This document shows, in pieces, positions 1 to 9,390 of a stretch of 64,000 nucleotides of DNA. Every line of letters begins with the position of its first letter. Position 1 is the stretch's first letter. The stretch covers positions 4,389,001 to 4,453,000 of the forward strand of contig NZ_CP071448.1 in NCBI RefSeq assembly GCF_017352115.1, given 5' to 3'. This DNA comes from Flavobacterium endoglycinae (lineage in GTDB: Bacteria > Bacteroidota > Bacteroidia > Flavobacteriales > Flavobacteriaceae). The notes under the pieces are model-generated. The model was given only the letters and a program-made list of their open reading frames with translations. It did no database searches and was not told the origin of the DNA. The translations under genes were made by a program, and so were the position numbers.

Positions 1-1168
1 GCATAAGTACTTTTTGTAATCTCTGCATATCCTCTGCCGAAAGATATTTTGCCGGATGGTTCATGGCAAAACTTAAAACAGCAAGCATTTCCTTCCAATA
101 AATAGATTCCTGTCTTTTTATGGATTTTTCAGCTTGTGCGTATTCTGCTTTTAAAAGCTGGAAAGGATCCAAACGCTCTCTAAGTTCCATCATTTCTTCC
201 ACAAATTCTTCAATAGAAAGGTCTTTGATACGATTGTAAAAATCAGGATCTTTAGTGCGGAAAATTTCCGTGAAATTTCTTTTAAACACAAAATCAAGAG
301 AAAGAAATCCATTGTTTCCTTTACGATGCTCATCGATCTCTTCTCTCGTAAGCAAAGAATCGTGTGATAAATGAGAATCTTCCAAATGGAACCGAACGGC
401 CGGAAGCATACCGCTTCGTGAATGTATCACCATTTTAAAATCAGGGCAGTCTTCTGCTTTTTCAAAACGTAATTTTCCATCATTTTCCTTTATAAATTTT
501 CCGTTGCAGCGTGCTAAAGTTCGTATGGCATCAATGGCAGTAAGGGAAGATCCTCTTATAGCCACAGCATGATTTAATTTTGTAGTAAGCTTTGAAGGCG
601 GATAAGGAGAGTCAAAATAGCCTTTAACCTTTCCTTCATATTTTTTAGGCCAGTTATGTCCGGTGCAAATTACGGCATAGTCAAATTCTTCCATTCCAGC
701 CGCTGTGGCTACACATACTTTTTGGTCTTCCTGCTTATAAATAATATCCGTAACATTTGTGTCGTAGTGGATAGTGGTAGTAATTCCTTTTACAGCTGCA
801 ATTTGCTGTAAAAGTTCAAACTGTGAAGAAAGGTAATGACCAAATAAAATTCTCGGCAGTACTTTATATTCATTAAAATGGCCTGAATTGATATCAAATT
901 TTTCAAGTAAATCACTGGGAGCAGTTTTTATCCATTCTTCTATAGAAGTAACAATGTCGGGTATTTCATTGTCAGAGACATTGGTTACATGCTCATCATT
1001 CGCGCCTTCACTGCTGTAAGGCATACCGGCTCCCAGCATACTCTTTTTTTCAAAAATGGTTACCTCAAGGTCCGTACTTCCATATTCGACAAGTCTTTTG
1101 TAAAGAAAGAGTCCGCTGGGACCACCTCCTAAAATGGCGATCTTTTTTTTCATTTTATCTTGCTGCAT
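1..1168 (-). CDS. FAD/NAD(P)-binding protein, C-terminus outside the window
   Basis: Reading the minus strand from the ATG at 1168 gives an open frame of 389 codons that runs off the left edge. The N-terminus has a Rossmann dinucleotide-binding loop, GGGPSGL, straight after a short basic stretch (KMKKKIAIL). Further in come TGHNWP and AIRGSSLTAIDAIRTLAR, both typical of the FAD-NAD(P)-binding family related to pfam13454 (NAD_binding_9). Such proteins are soluble flavoproteins of unsettled substrate. An alternative start is the Met at 1153. The gene is divergent from the helicase at 1437, with a 268-bp shared upstream region. Family call is secure; function is not. Confidence 0.8.
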   Translation of the reverse strand, partial: MQQDKMKKKIAILGGGPSGLFLYKRLVEYGSTDLEVTIFEKKSMLGAGMPYSSEGANDEHVTNVSDNEIPDIVTSIEEWIKTAPSDLLEKFDINSGHFNEYKVLPRILFGHYLSSQFELLQQIAAVKGITTTIHYDTNVTDIIYKQEDQKVCVATAAGMEEFDYAVICTGHNWPKKYEGKVKGYFDSPYPPSKLTTKLNHAVAIRGSSLTAIDAIRTLARCNGKFIKENDGKLRFEKAEDCPDFKMVIHSRSGMLPAVRFHLEDSHLSHDSLLTREEIDEHRKGNNGFLSLDFVFKRNFTEIFRTKDPDFYNRIKDLSIEEFVEEMMELRERLDPFQLLKAEYAQAEKSIKRQESIYWKEMLAVLSFAMNHPAKYLSAEDMQRLQKVLM

Positions 1169-1436
1169 TTTTTACTAATTTTTAAGAAAATTACTTCCTT
1201 TTAGAAAAGCAAACGTTATAAAATTTTTCAATTTGTATCTATAATTTTACTATCGTAATCCAAGAATAAAATAAAAGTCACTTTGCAAATTCTATTTAAG
1301 ACCGTTGGACTTTTGTATAATCAAAGTAGTATATTGCTATAAATAAACGGGATAATATATAAATCTTAATTTTAATGTTGTAACCCAATACACTGTTATG
1401 AGGTTAAATTTGTAATAATCGGACAAATAGACCAAC

Positions 1437-2945
1437 ATGAAAAAAAATATACAGACAGATCCTGTTCTTTATTCTTATCAGCAGAGGGATATTGATATTA
1501 TCTTTGAGCAGATGTGGGATGCTTCAAACCTGAAACTTTTATACCAGCTTCCAACAGGAGCAGGAAAAACAATAGTATTCTGTGAAATTGTCCGCAGATT
1601 TGCTGCACATTTTGGCACTAAGGCTCTTATATTAACCCATCGTAAAGAGTTGGCAGCACAGACTTCATCAGCATTAAAAAAAATAGGTGTAAAATCTTGT
1701 TTGATCAACAGCAGAAGCAGCAATTTTAAAACGGATTACGATTGTTATGTGGCAATGGTTGAAACGCTGCGTAACAGAATCCGGTCAAAAAAAGTAAAAA
1801 CTGCTGCCGTTGGACTGTTAATTATTGATGAAGCGCATCACAATTCGTTTCGAAAATTATTGAAGAATTTTAAGAACGCCATTGTAATAGGTGTAACTGC
1901 GACGCCTTTCAGTTCAGATGTTTCCAAACCGATGAACAGCTTCTACAAGTCATTTTTGGCAGGTGAAAACATTTCAGATCTTATTGCTGGAGGTTTTTTA
2001 GCAGAGCCTCGATCACATATTTACGAAGTAGAACTTAATTCGCTTCAAAGAGGAACCCATGGCGACTATACAGTGCGATCTTCCAATGAGCTGTATAGTT
2101 CTGCGGCGATGCAGGACCTATTACTAAAAGCCTATGGTGAGCATTCAAAAGGTAAAAAAACACTGATTTTTAATAATGGAATCGCCACTTCGCTTAAAGT
2201 ACTGGAAACTTTTACCGCTGCTGGTATTCCGATCAGACATCTTGATAATAAAACGGATGACGAGGAGCGAAAGGAAATACTCAAGTGGTTTAAGAAAACA
2301 AAGGATGCCGTGCTTACCTCAGTATCTATCCTGACTACTGGATTTGATGAACCCACTGTACAACATGTGATTCTTAACCGTGCCACAACCTCTATAACCC
2401 TTTATCATCAGATGATTGGGCGGGCAGCCAGAAGACTTCCGTCCAAGAAAACTTTTTCTATAATTGATCTTGGGAATAATATCCAGCGTTTCGGAGCTTG
2501 GGAACAACCGGTAGACTGGAAATTCGTTTTTGAACATCCCGATGATTTTGCCAAACAGCTCCAATATCACTCCGCCAGCGGTTCATCGTTACAATCACAT
2601 GGATTTTCGGCAGCATTAAGGGCACAGTTTCCCAATACCCTTGAAGTAGCTTTTGATGTCGAGCAGCATTATCAAGAAGCTCTTGATATGGATAAAAAGC
2701 CAAAAACGGTGATTCAGGATTCTATCCGACAGCAGGCTGCAATGTGTATGGAAAATGCAGAAACCCTTTCTCAGGCACTTGCTTTAGCAGAAGCCCTTCA
2801 GCCTGAAATTGAATGGCGTGTGAAACAGTATGTAAAATGTCTGGATAATGCCAGTGTCAATTATAAAAAATGGCTTATGGAAGATTACCTCAAGCGTTTA
2901 AAAGGATTAATAATCAAATTATACCCAAGGGTAAAAGCAGCGTAA
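1437..2945 (+). CDS. DEAD/DEAH-box superfamily 2 helicase
   Basis: 502 residues with the full SF2 helicase signature: Walker A PTGAGKT (39-45), DEAH (131-134), TATPF motif III (154-158), TTGFDEP (300-306) and motif VI QMIGRAARR (325-333). Both RecA-like lobes are present and the architecture resembles the RadD/SSL2-type helicases. The roughly 150 residues after motif VI are helical and carry no domain I recognise. It is expected to act on nucleic acid in the cytoplasm using ATP; no nuclease or methylase partner is adjacent, so a restriction role is not suggested. It stands alone on the plus strand, divergent from the flavoprotein gene. Confidence 0.85.
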   Translation: MKKNIQTDPVLYSYQQRDIDIIFEQMWDASNLKLLYQLPTGAGKTIVFCEIVRRFAAHFGTKALILTHRKELAAQTSSALKKIGVKSCLINSRSSNFKTDYDCYVAMVETLRNRIRSKKVKTAAVGLLIIDEAHHNSFRKLLKNFKNAIVIGVTATPFSSDVSKPMNSFYKSFLAGENISDLIAGGFLAEPRSHIYEVELNSLQRGTHGDYTVRSSNELYSSAAMQDLLLKAYGEHSKGKKTLIFNNGIATSLKVLETFTAAGIPIRHLDNKTDDEERKEILKWFKKTKDAVLTSVSILTTGFDEPTVQHVILNRATTSITLYHQMIGRAARRLPSKKTFSIIDLGNNIQRFGAWEQPVDWKFVFEHPDDFAKQLQYHSASGSSLQSHGFSAALRAQFPNTLEVAFDVEQHYQEALDMDKKPKTVIQDSIRQQAAMCMENAETLSQALALAEALQPEIEWRVKQYVKCLDNASVNYKKWLMEDYLKRLKGLIIKLYPRVKAA

Positions 2946-3037
2946 GCATAAAAGAGGGGATGCAAGTGTTTCTGATGAGGCAAAATAGGGGTAATTTTAC
3001 TAATTTCTGAATTATAAATAATTTTAAATACTTATAT

Positions 3038-3340
3038 ATGAACAAACATACTGTTATATTTAAAACCGGACAGTTGATACTTCCCGACGAAACGGATCTT
3101 CATTTTGTAACTGATCTGTTGCATGCAGGACAGCTCGAATTGGATTACATCGGTGCGTCTGCCGATCGCCAAAATGACCATCCAGAAGAAATTTCACTTT
3201 TACTTTTTCATTTTGAAACCCAAGATACATTAGATTATGATATGACTGAATCTCAGTTAAACTATTTGCTGTCTGGGTTGTTGAAAAAAGGAAATCCCAC
3301 AATCACTACAAAGGGTAATGATATTACAGTTCATTTGTAA
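3038..3340 (+). CDS. hypothetical protein, 100 residues
   Basis: A 100-residue acidic protein with no signal peptide or membrane segment. It begins with a beta-type stretch (HTVIFKTGQLIL) and ends with a predicted strand-turn-strand (TITTKGNDITVHL), so a small alpha/beta fold is likely. I do not recognise a family. It sits 92 bp after the helicase gene and 90 bp before the receiver gene at 3431, all on the plus strand. Codon use looks like that of its neighbours, which supports it being a real gene. Confidence 0.6.
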   Translation: MNKHTVIFKTGQLILPDETDLHFVTDLLHAGQLELDYIGASADRQNDHPEEISLLLFHFETQDTLDYDMTESQLNYLLSGLLKKGNPTITTKGNDITVHL

Positions 3341-3376
3341 TAATTATTTCCGTAATTGCAGATATTTTGTCTAGGC

Positions 3377-3409
3377 TTGTGAAAGAAGCTATAGTGGAAT
3401 GTAATATTG
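3377..3409 (+). promoter_or_regulatory. possible Bacteroidota-type promoter for the 3431 receiver gene
   Basis: TTG at 3377-3379 is followed after 22 bp by TAATATTG at 3402-3409, one base off the Bacteroidota -7 consensus TAnnTTTG. It lies 21 bp before the ATG at 3431. The fit is imperfect. Confidence 0.3.
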
Positions 3410-3430
3410 TATCTATTTAAAAAAAAGAAT

Positions 3431-3811
3431 ATGTCTTATAAAAATATATTATTGATTGATGATGACATCGACGATACGCTTTTATTTCTTGAAGCCTTAA
3501 AGAAAGTAAATGCAGAAGCAGTGTGCCGCACTTCGATGAATCCTTCCAAAGCACTCGAAGAACTGGCTGGGTCAGATGATCTTCCTGATATTCTGTTTTT
3601 GGATTATAACATGCCGGCAGTTAACGGACTCGAATTTATACAACGCATGCAGCAGATTGAGCGTTTAAAAAATATTGAGGTGATTGTCATGTCAACTCCT
3701 CCCGAAGAAGTAATGAAGCCTTGGTTTGCCAGAAACAACACTGCAGTGAAATATATCTCAAAACCCTCCAGTATGGAAGAGCTTGAGCAGTTTTTAAGGG
3801 AACAACTTTAA
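3431..3811 (+). CDS. stand-alone response regulator receiver protein
   Basis: A single CheY-like receiver domain of 126 residues with no output domain. The acidic pocket (IDDD, residues 9-12), phospho-acceptor Asp58 in FLDYNMP, the switch Ser/Thr (MST) and the conserved Lys of SKP are all visible. The ATG at 3431 is preferred over an upstream TTG at 3407 because receiver homology starts immediately after it. The segment STPPEEV after beta-4 is also found, as SNPPEEL, in the receiver at 62531, so the two may be close paralogues. It is likely a phosphorelay intermediate. The stop is 53 bp from that of the convergent DUF421 gene. Confidence 0.85.
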   Translation: MSYKNILLIDDDIDDTLLFLEALKKVNAEAVCRTSMNPSKALEELAGSDDLPDILFLDYNMPAVNGLEFIQRMQQIERLKNIEVIVMSTPPEEVMKPWFARNNTAVKYISKPSSMEELEQFLREQL

Positions 3812-3864
3812 GGAAACAATACTTTTTTACAGCATACTAGGGGATTTATTAATTATGCTAAATC

Positions 3865-4383
3865 TCAGTTTTTAATATTTAAATCATCAAGCGAGCTGGG
3901 ACCGCTGCCTTGTGTGCGTTTTATGACGCTCATGGTTCCATTCAATTCCATTACTACTGCTTTGACATCTTTAATTTGATCGATGCCGGCAGAACGAATT
4001 GCGGCATAAATTTCTTCTTTGGTAATAGCTTCTCTTGCCATTGTCTTCTCGAAGAATTCGTTGTCTGCAAAAACAGGACGGGGAACAGTATTGATAATCC
4101 GTTCCATTCTAGAGGACGTGCGTGCCAGCAAAGCGAAAAAATACTGAAGAAAAATAATTAAAAAAAGGACAATCAGCCCTTCCAAAAATGGGATAGTTCC
4201 AAGCATAATATCAGAAAGGGTAGAACCCAGTGCTATTGATACAACAAAATCAAATGCATTGAGTTTTGCCAGAGTTCTTTTCCCAGAAATGCGGACAAAA
4301 AGAAAAAGGGCTATAAAAGCGGCAATGGTTGTAATGGCAACATGTCCAATACTCTGCCAATCTTTAAAAAAAATTCCGTTCAT
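3865..4383 (-). CDS. DUF421 (YetF-type) membrane protein
   Basis: 172 residues with three hydrophobic segments near the N-terminus (roughly 14-31, 45-60 and 64-87), followed by a soluble C-terminal domain. The loop RISGKRTLAKLNAFDFVVSI after the first segment is the hallmark of the DUF421/YetF family. The C-terminal part is a small alpha/beta domain (EIYAAIRSAGIDQIKDVKAV) typical of the family. Family members are inner-membrane proteins of unknown function, often found near stress or spore genes. It is monocistronic here. Confidence 0.85.
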   Translation of the reverse strand: MNGIFFKDWQSIGHVAITTIAAFIALFLFVRISGKRTLAKLNAFDFVVSIALGSTLSDIMLGTIPFLEGLIVLFLIIFLQYFFALLARTSSRMERIINTVPRPVFADNEFFEKTMAREAITKEEIYAAIRSAGIDQIKDVKAVVMELNGTMSVIKRTQGSGPSSLDDLNIKN

Positions 4384-4822
4384 TTTTTATGGATTTATAA
4401 GTGCCTTATGGTGTTTATTTCAATTTATTCAAGTCTTCCTATTGCTCAATCAATATTTCATTATTGATGTTAAAACGTTTATTTGTTGATTATCAAAAGC
4501 CTAAAAATACTATATTGATGGTAATTTATGCTTACAAGAAAATTAAAACCATATTTTATAATTTCCATATCAGTATAAAACAGCATTATTCAAATACTCC
4601 AAACTCATATATAGAATACAGAGATTATGTTACAAATTCCATTAATTCTGATACTGCTGAGATTTTGATACGTCGGAAATTTGCAGTGTAAAAAGATAAC
4701 AGTATGAATTGGAAAAAAATATTTTACAAAAGAAAAATAAAATAATACATAGTAATAATAATCAGATATACGGTTTACAGACAGAGATCTGACTTTGCAG
4801 TACAATTTAAAAAAATAAAGAT
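4384..4822. other. intergenic, 439 bp
   Basis: Very AT-rich spacer between the divergent DUF421 and epimerase genes. Short open frames exist on both strands but they are rich in Lys, Asn, Ile and Tyr, as random AT-rich DNA gives, and show no domain. Both genes must have their promoters here; I could not pin down a consensus -7/-33 pair. Confidence 0.5.
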
Positions 4823-5770
4823 ATGCAGACGATATTAGGCGCTAATGGGCAGATAGGTGAAGAACTGGCAAGAGAACTGAAAAGAAATTTTACTTCCCAG
4901 ATCAGGATTGTAAGCCGTAATGCGAAAAAGGTTAATGATACCGATGAAGTTTTTTCTGCAGATTTATCCATCCGCGAAAAAGCCATTGAAGCAGTGAAAG
5001 GAAGTGAAATAGCTTATTTTACTTTGGGTTTGCCAATCAGTACAGAATTATGGGAAAAGCAGTTTCCAGTTATTTTAAAAAATGTGATTGAAGCCTGCAA
5101 AATAAACAAAACCAAATTGGTTTTCTTTGACAATACGTATATGTATCCTCAGGACGGAAGGGTTCTAACAGAAGATACTATTTTTAATCCAGTAGGCAGA
5201 AAAGGAAAAGTACGCCGCGAAATGGCTGAAATGGTATTGAAAGAAATAAGTTCAGGAGAACTGGAAGCAGTGATCTGCCGTGCGCCTGAATTTTACGGTC
5301 CCGGTAAAACACAAAGTATTACCAATACCTTAATCTTCAACAATCTTAAACAGCATAAAAAACTGAAAGTGCCGTTAAGCAGTCGCAAAAAGCGCAGTCT
5401 GATATGGACACCTGATGCAAGTCATGCTGCGGCTTTAATTGGTAACACACCTGATGCTTTTGGACAGACTTGGCATTTGCCTGTTGATAAAAGCCACCCA
5501 ACGTATCAGGAGTTTATTGCATTAACTTCGGATATTTATGGTAAGGAACTGAAATATTTCGTTGTTCCAAAAATCTTTTTTACGCTAGGCGCAGTATTTA
5601 ACAAACCAGTAAAAGAACTGCTGGAATTGCTGCCAAGATATGAGCACGATAATATTTTTGACGATACCAAATTCAGAAAAAGATTCCCTGACTTTAAGGT
5701 AACAGATTATAAATATGGAATTGAACAGATTAAGAAAGAACAATCTGGAAGTACTACAATAAATCATTAA
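4823..5770 (+). CDS. NAD(P)-dependent epimerase/dehydratase (NmrA/extended SDR-like)
   Basis: 315 residues with an N-terminal Rossmann loop GANGQIG (6-12), a cofactor-selecting Arg-rich turn (IVSRNAKK) and a dipeptide TY-MYP near residue 109-113 where extended SDRs place the active-site Tyr. The protein resembles NAD-dependent epimerase/dehydratase enzymes of the atypical group. It is cytoplasmic, with unknown substrate. The stop is 7 bp before the AraC-type regulator at 5778, so the two are very probably co-transcribed and the regulator may control this enzyme. Confidence 0.8.
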   Translation: MQTILGANGQIGEELARELKRNFTSQIRIVSRNAKKVNDTDEVFSADLSIREKAIEAVKGSEIAYFTLGLPISTELWEKQFPVILKNVIEACKINKTKLVFFDNTYMYPQDGRVLTEDTIFNPVGRKGKVRREMAEMVLKEISSGELEAVICRAPEFYGPGKTQSITNTLIFNNLKQHKKLKVPLSSRKKRSLIWTPDASHAAALIGNTPDAFGQTWHLPVDKSHPTYQEFIALTSDIYGKELKYFVVPKIFFTLGAVFNKPVKELLELLPRYEHDNIFDDTKFRKRFPDFKVTDYKYGIEQIKKEQSGSTTINH

Positions 5771-5777
5771 ATTAGCC

Positions 5778-6713
5778 ATGTATAAATCTGAAAATCAAGT
5801 AATGAAAACTCCTTCCAAAGTTTCATCCATCAGTGCGCTGCATCAGTTTCTGGGATTAGCTAAACCCAGTAATCCCCTGATTAGTGTCTTTAATTTTGAT
5901 GAGGTTAAACTGGAGCCTGAAACCATTTTAAAGGCGATAACCACAGATTTTTATGTAATTGCTATCAAGAAAGACTGTGCTGGAGGAAAATGCAGGTACG
6001 GACAGCAGTATTACGATTTTGAAGAAGGAATTATGTACTTCATCGCTCCACATCAGGTATTACAGTTCGATGATGTTTTACTTAATGGTGTACGAGGTTT
6101 TGTACTAGTCTTTCATCCCGATTTTCTGCAGGGTTATCCCTTAGCAGCTGCAGTAAGAGAATACGGTTACTTTTCATATTCGGCTAATGAAGCACTGCAT
6201 CTTTCTGAAAAAGAAGAAAAATCGGTGATGGATATTGTTGAAAACCTATCATCTGAAATGGATAACAACATTGATGCTTTTACACAGGATTTAATAGTGT
6301 CTAATATCGATTTGTTATTAAAATACTGCGGCCGCTTTTACAACCGACAGTTTTTGACAAGAAAGAAAGCGAACAGCAATCTGCTGACTAAATTAGAAGC
6401 AGTCTTAGATAAATATTTTAAAAATGACATCTTAGCTGAAAAAGGCGCTCCAACTGTTCAGCTTATTGCTGGGGAACTGCATGTAAGCGCTAATTATTTA
6501 AGCGATATGCTAAGGGCTCAGACAGGACAGACGACCCAACAGCATATTCAAAATAGATTAATTGAAAAAGCAAAGGAACTTTTATCAACCAGCTCATTTT
6601 CTGTATCTGAAATAGCTTTTCAATTGGGCTTTGAACATCCACAGTCTTTTCACCGTTTATTTAAAAACCGTACATCAGTTTCTCCATTAGAATACAGAAC
6701 GAGTTTTAATTGA
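5778..6713 (+). CDS. AraC-family transcriptional regulator
   Basis: 311 residues: an N-terminal cupin-like ligand domain (about 30-140, with the pattern EEGIMYFIAPHQVLQF) and a C-terminal double helix-turn-helix (about 215-308) with the AraC signature SVSEIAFQLGFEHPQSFHRL followed by FKNRTSVSPLEYR. It should bind DNA as a ligand-responsive regulator. It follows the epimerase gene by 7 bp in a likely operon. The Met at codon 9 is an alternative start. Confidence 0.88.
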   Translation: MYKSENQVMKTPSKVSSISALHQFLGLAKPSNPLISVFNFDEVKLEPETILKAITTDFYVIAIKKDCAGGKCRYGQQYYDFEEGIMYFIAPHQVLQFDDVLLNGVRGFVLVFHPDFLQGYPLAAAVREYGYFSYSANEALHLSEKEEKSVMDIVENLSSEMDNNIDAFTQDLIVSNIDLLLKYCGRFYNRQFLTRKKANSNLLTKLEAVLDKYFKNDILAEKGAPTVQLIAGELHVSANYLSDMLRAQTGQTTQQHIQNRLIEKAKELLSTSSFSVSEIAFQLGFEHPQSFHRLFKNRTSVSPLEYRTSFN

Positions 6714-6810
6714 TGCAATTCCGAATTGAACATTAGAATTTCAAGTTCATTATCACCACGGGTAAAACTTTTAAAGTCGAGAAACTGCAATTTCCATTAG
6801 CCCAAAAAAA

Positions 6811-6844
6811 TGCCATAATCCACAGCTGAACCATGGGTTATGGC
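6811..6844 (-). terminator. intrinsic terminator of the nitroreductase gene
   Basis: TGCCATAATCC (6811-6821) pairs with GGGTTATGGCA (6834-6844), an 11-bp stem with one G.T wobble. On the minus strand the stem is followed by seven T. It lies about 95 bp beyond the nitroreductase stop. Confidence 0.7.
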
Positions 6845-6937
6845 AAAAAAAGATGTGCCGATAATGCAGGCAGTAATAGAAATAGCATAATACTATCAAT
6901 ACTTGAATTTGATTGATATCTTATGTTTTCAATAAAA

Positions 6938-7570
6938 TTATTTTATTTCAGTAATGAATTCACTTTTAGGAGTTCTTACTTTTTTTAGGTTCACTAACCA
7001 ATCGTTAGAAGCGTCTCTGTAACCCAAAGGCAGGACTAATACACTTTTAAGACCAAGTTCTTCTAAACCTAATAATTTATCTACCTCAGCAGGAATAAAA
7101 CCTTCCATTGGTGTCGCATCTACCTCTTGTTCCGCTGCTGCTGCAATAGCTAAACCAAACGAAATGTAAGCCTGTTTTGCGGCATGATTGGTATGCCATT
7201 CCTGACTAAGATCTTTATACTTGCCCCACAGTAATTTTTTATAATCATCCATGCTGCTTGCTGGAATCCCGCGTTCAGCTGCCGTTCTGTCAAAAACTTC
7301 TGAGATTTTTTCTAAAGAATATCCATCCCAAGCAGCAAAAACCAATACATGAGAAGCATCTACAATCTGGCTTTGTTCAAAACCAACTGTTTTTATCTTT
7401 TCCTGTAATTCCTTATTTGTGATTACAAAAATTTTATACGGCTGTAAACCAGATGAAGACGGAGCTAATCTTGCCGCTTCTAGGATATAATCGATTTTTT
7501 CTTGCGGCACCACTTGCCCGTTCATTTTCTTGGCTGCATAACGCCATTTAAGTGCATCTATTAATTTCAT
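6938..7570 (-). CDS. NAD(P)H-dependent nitroreductase family oxidoreductase
   Basis: 210 residues of the FMN-binding nitroreductase (NfsB-like) fold. Visible motifs are RYAAKKM near the N-terminus (FMN phosphate contact), ARLAPSSSGLQPYK (31-46; Ser/Gln cofactor contacts) and PLGYRD near the C-terminus, which is diagnostic. Such enzymes work as cytoplasmic homodimers reducing nitroaromatics or quinones at the expense of NAD(P)H. It is monocistronic and convergent with the AraC gene. Confidence 0.88.
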   Translation of the reverse strand: MKLIDALKWRYAAKKMNGQVVPQEKIDYILEAARLAPSSSGLQPYKIFVITNKELQEKIKTVGFEQSQIVDASHVLVFAAWDGYSLEKISEVFDRTAAERGIPASSMDDYKKLLWGKYKDLSQEWHTNHAAKQAYISFGLAIAAAAEQEVDATPMEGFIPAEVDKLLGLEELGLKSVLVLPLGYRDASNDWLVNLKKVRTPKSEFITEIK

Positions 7571-7835
7571 TTCGTTTGCAAATTAAATTATTATTCAAAA
7601 GTAAATACTTTAAATATATTTTTATCATAAAATTCCAAAATATGATGGTAAAATAAAAATAATATGCAGCAGATTATCCACAGCTTAGAATTTCTTAATC
7701 GATATAGCAAGTAAGATAATAGTGACAATTGAGTAAAAAGGCAGATTTGTTTTTGTGGAATAGAAAAACATAACTTCCAATATTTATATATCATGGTTTT
7801 TCTATGTAAATTTTGCGAAATTCAGTAAAAGTAAA
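7571..7835. other. intergenic DNA upstream of the nitroreductase
   Basis: AT-rich with no convincing gene. It contains a TTATCCACA sequence at about 7675-7683, identical to the consensus DnaA box, but isolated. The remainder of the gap up to 7956 holds the hairpin described next. Confidence 0.4.
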
Positions 7836-7867
7836 AAAGCCTGCGAATCTTATGATTTACAGGCTTT
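7836..7867 (-). terminator. terminator of the DUF3570 operon (CCTGCGAATC hairpin family)
   Basis: AAAGCCTGCGAATC, a four-base loop TTAT, then GATTTACAGGCTTT. On the minus strand the stem is followed by a T-run. It lies 90 bp downstream of the DUF3570 stop at 7957. Nearly the same stem-loop recurs at 17173 and 18394. Confidence 0.75.
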
Positions 7868-7956
7868 ATCACGTTTTTTTACAGATTTTTTGAAAGCAGA
7901 ATAAACTATAACTAAAAAGTATCTTTTATCAAGACATTTCATTAAGATTTATATTT

Positions 7957-9138
7957 CTACCTGTATTTGATATTGATACTGACGATATCAGATGTCAGGT
8001 CATTGGATCTAGTATAATGGCCATAACGGATTTCGAGCGTATTCCAGTGCTTAAGCCCAAATATACCATCTGGCGGAGTCAATTTGAGACCCATTCCAAC
8101 AAAGCTGCTGTTAAATTTTGACAGATCATAATTACTGGTGTAGAATTCATCAGACTGAGAATGTCCTCCATAAGGTTTGAAATATTTAGCAGCGCTCTGG
8201 CTGTAATAACGGTAGAAAGGACTCAGAGAGAATGCCTGGGTTATTTTTACAGGAATCTCCAGATCTGCTGTATGAGCCTTTAAATCCCAACTGTCTGTGT
8301 AATAACGATAGTATGCTCGTATGATAATATTGTCTCCCATGAAATAGCTTGCTCTAATGCCTATCGGAATTTTAAAGCGGGTGTCGGGCATTTTCTCCTG
8401 ATGCACTGTTCCATCTGAAAAATACACCCTGTGAAAAGGAAGACTTAAATAACCATTCTGGCTTATTAAATCCCCAACAAGCAGTACTTGAAGCCTCTGA
8501 TTAATAATTTGAGAGTAGCTCAGAGTTCCTGCAAAAGTATTGCGTCCTGCACTTCCGTAACCTTCTCCTCCTGGTCTAAGTTCATCAGGTTTCACAAGCT
8601 TTAACTGGTCAATAAAAGTCTGAAAACGTGCAGAGAATTCTCCGTTCCTGTCTTTTGTCTTCTGCGAAAAACTAATATTTCCTCCAAATGATTGATAATC
8701 AAACTCGGTAGAAGAAGAAACGCCTATTCCAAGAGTTTGCCCTTTCAGCTCATTTTCCCTTAGATAGGTAAGTGAAGGATAAAAACGATTGTCTGAAGAT
8801 GAAGCAGAAGAATTGGCACTAAGATCGATCATATCGGAAGAAGCAGAGGTATAGTGGTCGATTCCGGCTTCGATATCAAAGGTGTGTTTAATTCCCGTTT
8901 GTCCATATTTTACCATTTTTACGTCTATGGTATTTGCAATGTCAGTCAGTTTCTGAGTTCCGATTCCTCCCGTAACAGCCGAATGATCACCATTTTGGGT
9001 GTAATAGCTTGATACGAGATTTACTTCTTCGACTTTTAATTTTCTGCTTTTATACCCTGTGGAATCAACAGGTATATCCTGCGCTCTTAATTGGAACAAA
9101 ACCATAAGGGCTGCTCCTGTAAGGAATACTCTTTTCAT
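7957..9138 (-). CDS. DUF3570 outer-membrane beta-barrel-like protein
   Basis: 393 residues with a signal peptide (MKRVFLTGAALMVLFQLRAQ, cleavage after AQ) and a body of alternating polar/aromatic strands, as in outer-membrane barrels. It matches the DUF3570 family in the early segment SSYYTQNGDHSAVTGGIGTQ and in the TYLRENE region, and ends in an aromatic-basic SINIKYR suited to barrel insertion. It is the last gene of the thioredoxin-ApbE-DUF4266-DUF3570 operon, 18 bp after DUF4266. The role in this conserved gene group is unknown; I infer an outer-membrane partner of the redox lipoprotein. Confidence 0.85.
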   Translation of the reverse strand: MKRVFLTGAALMVLFQLRAQDIPVDSTGYKSRKLKVEEVNLVSSYYTQNGDHSAVTGGIGTQKLTDIANTIDVKMVKYGQTGIKHTFDIEAGIDHYTSASSDMIDLSANSSASSSDNRFYPSLTYLRENELKGQTLGIGVSSSTEFDYQSFGGNISFSQKTKDRNGEFSARFQTFIDQLKLVKPDELRPGGEGYGSAGRNTFAGTLSYSQIINQRLQVLLVGDLISQNGYLSLPFHRVYFSDGTVHQEKMPDTRFKIPIGIRASYFMGDNIIIRAYYRYYTDSWDLKAHTADLEIPVKITQAFSLSPFYRYYSQSAAKYFKPYGGHSQSDEFYTSNYDLSKFNSSFVGMGLKLTPPDGIFGLKHWNTLEIRYGHYTRSNDLTSDIVSINIKYR

Positions 9139-9156
9139 TTTTTTAAGGCATAAAAA

Positions 9157-9390
9157 TTAATTGCAGCCGCAGCCTCCGCCGCTTTTTCCTGCATTAGCTC
9201 CGGAAGCTCCTTCACGGTAGGACTGGAAACTGAGTTCGGTTTTCTCTATTTTGCGATTAGACAGAACCATTTCCGAATCATTGATTTTTCCTTTCTGGTA
9301 TTCCTTTACCGGAGTGCAGGAAACAGCAAGAATGCTGGCCACTACCACAATTGCTGCGGTAAGCTGACTTCTGGAATTTCGTTTTTTCAT
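9157..9390 (-). CDS. DUF4266 lipoprotein with Cys-rich C-terminus
   Basis: 77 residues. A lipoprotein signal (hydrophobic stretch then VSC near residue 25) is followed by a short linker and the C-terminal GGGCGCN, the defining end of DUF4266. The start codon overlaps the end of the ApbE gene by 4 bp, showing translational coupling. The only SGA-like motif, ASGAN, lacks the Thr/Ser that ApbE flavinylates in known targets, so whether this is the ApbE substrate cannot be decided from sequence. The two close Cys residues could bind a metal or form a redox disulfide. Confidence 0.85.
   Translation of the reverse strand: MKKRNSRSQLTAAIVVVASILAVSCTPVKEYQKGKINDSEMVLSNRKIEKTELSFQSYREGASGANAGKSGGGCGCN

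Noticed and set aside
4401..4691. 96-codon plus-strand open frame in the DUF421-epimerase gap
   Set aside because: Composition rich in Lys, Asn, Ile and Tyr with no domain or ribosome site; typical of AT-rich spacer.
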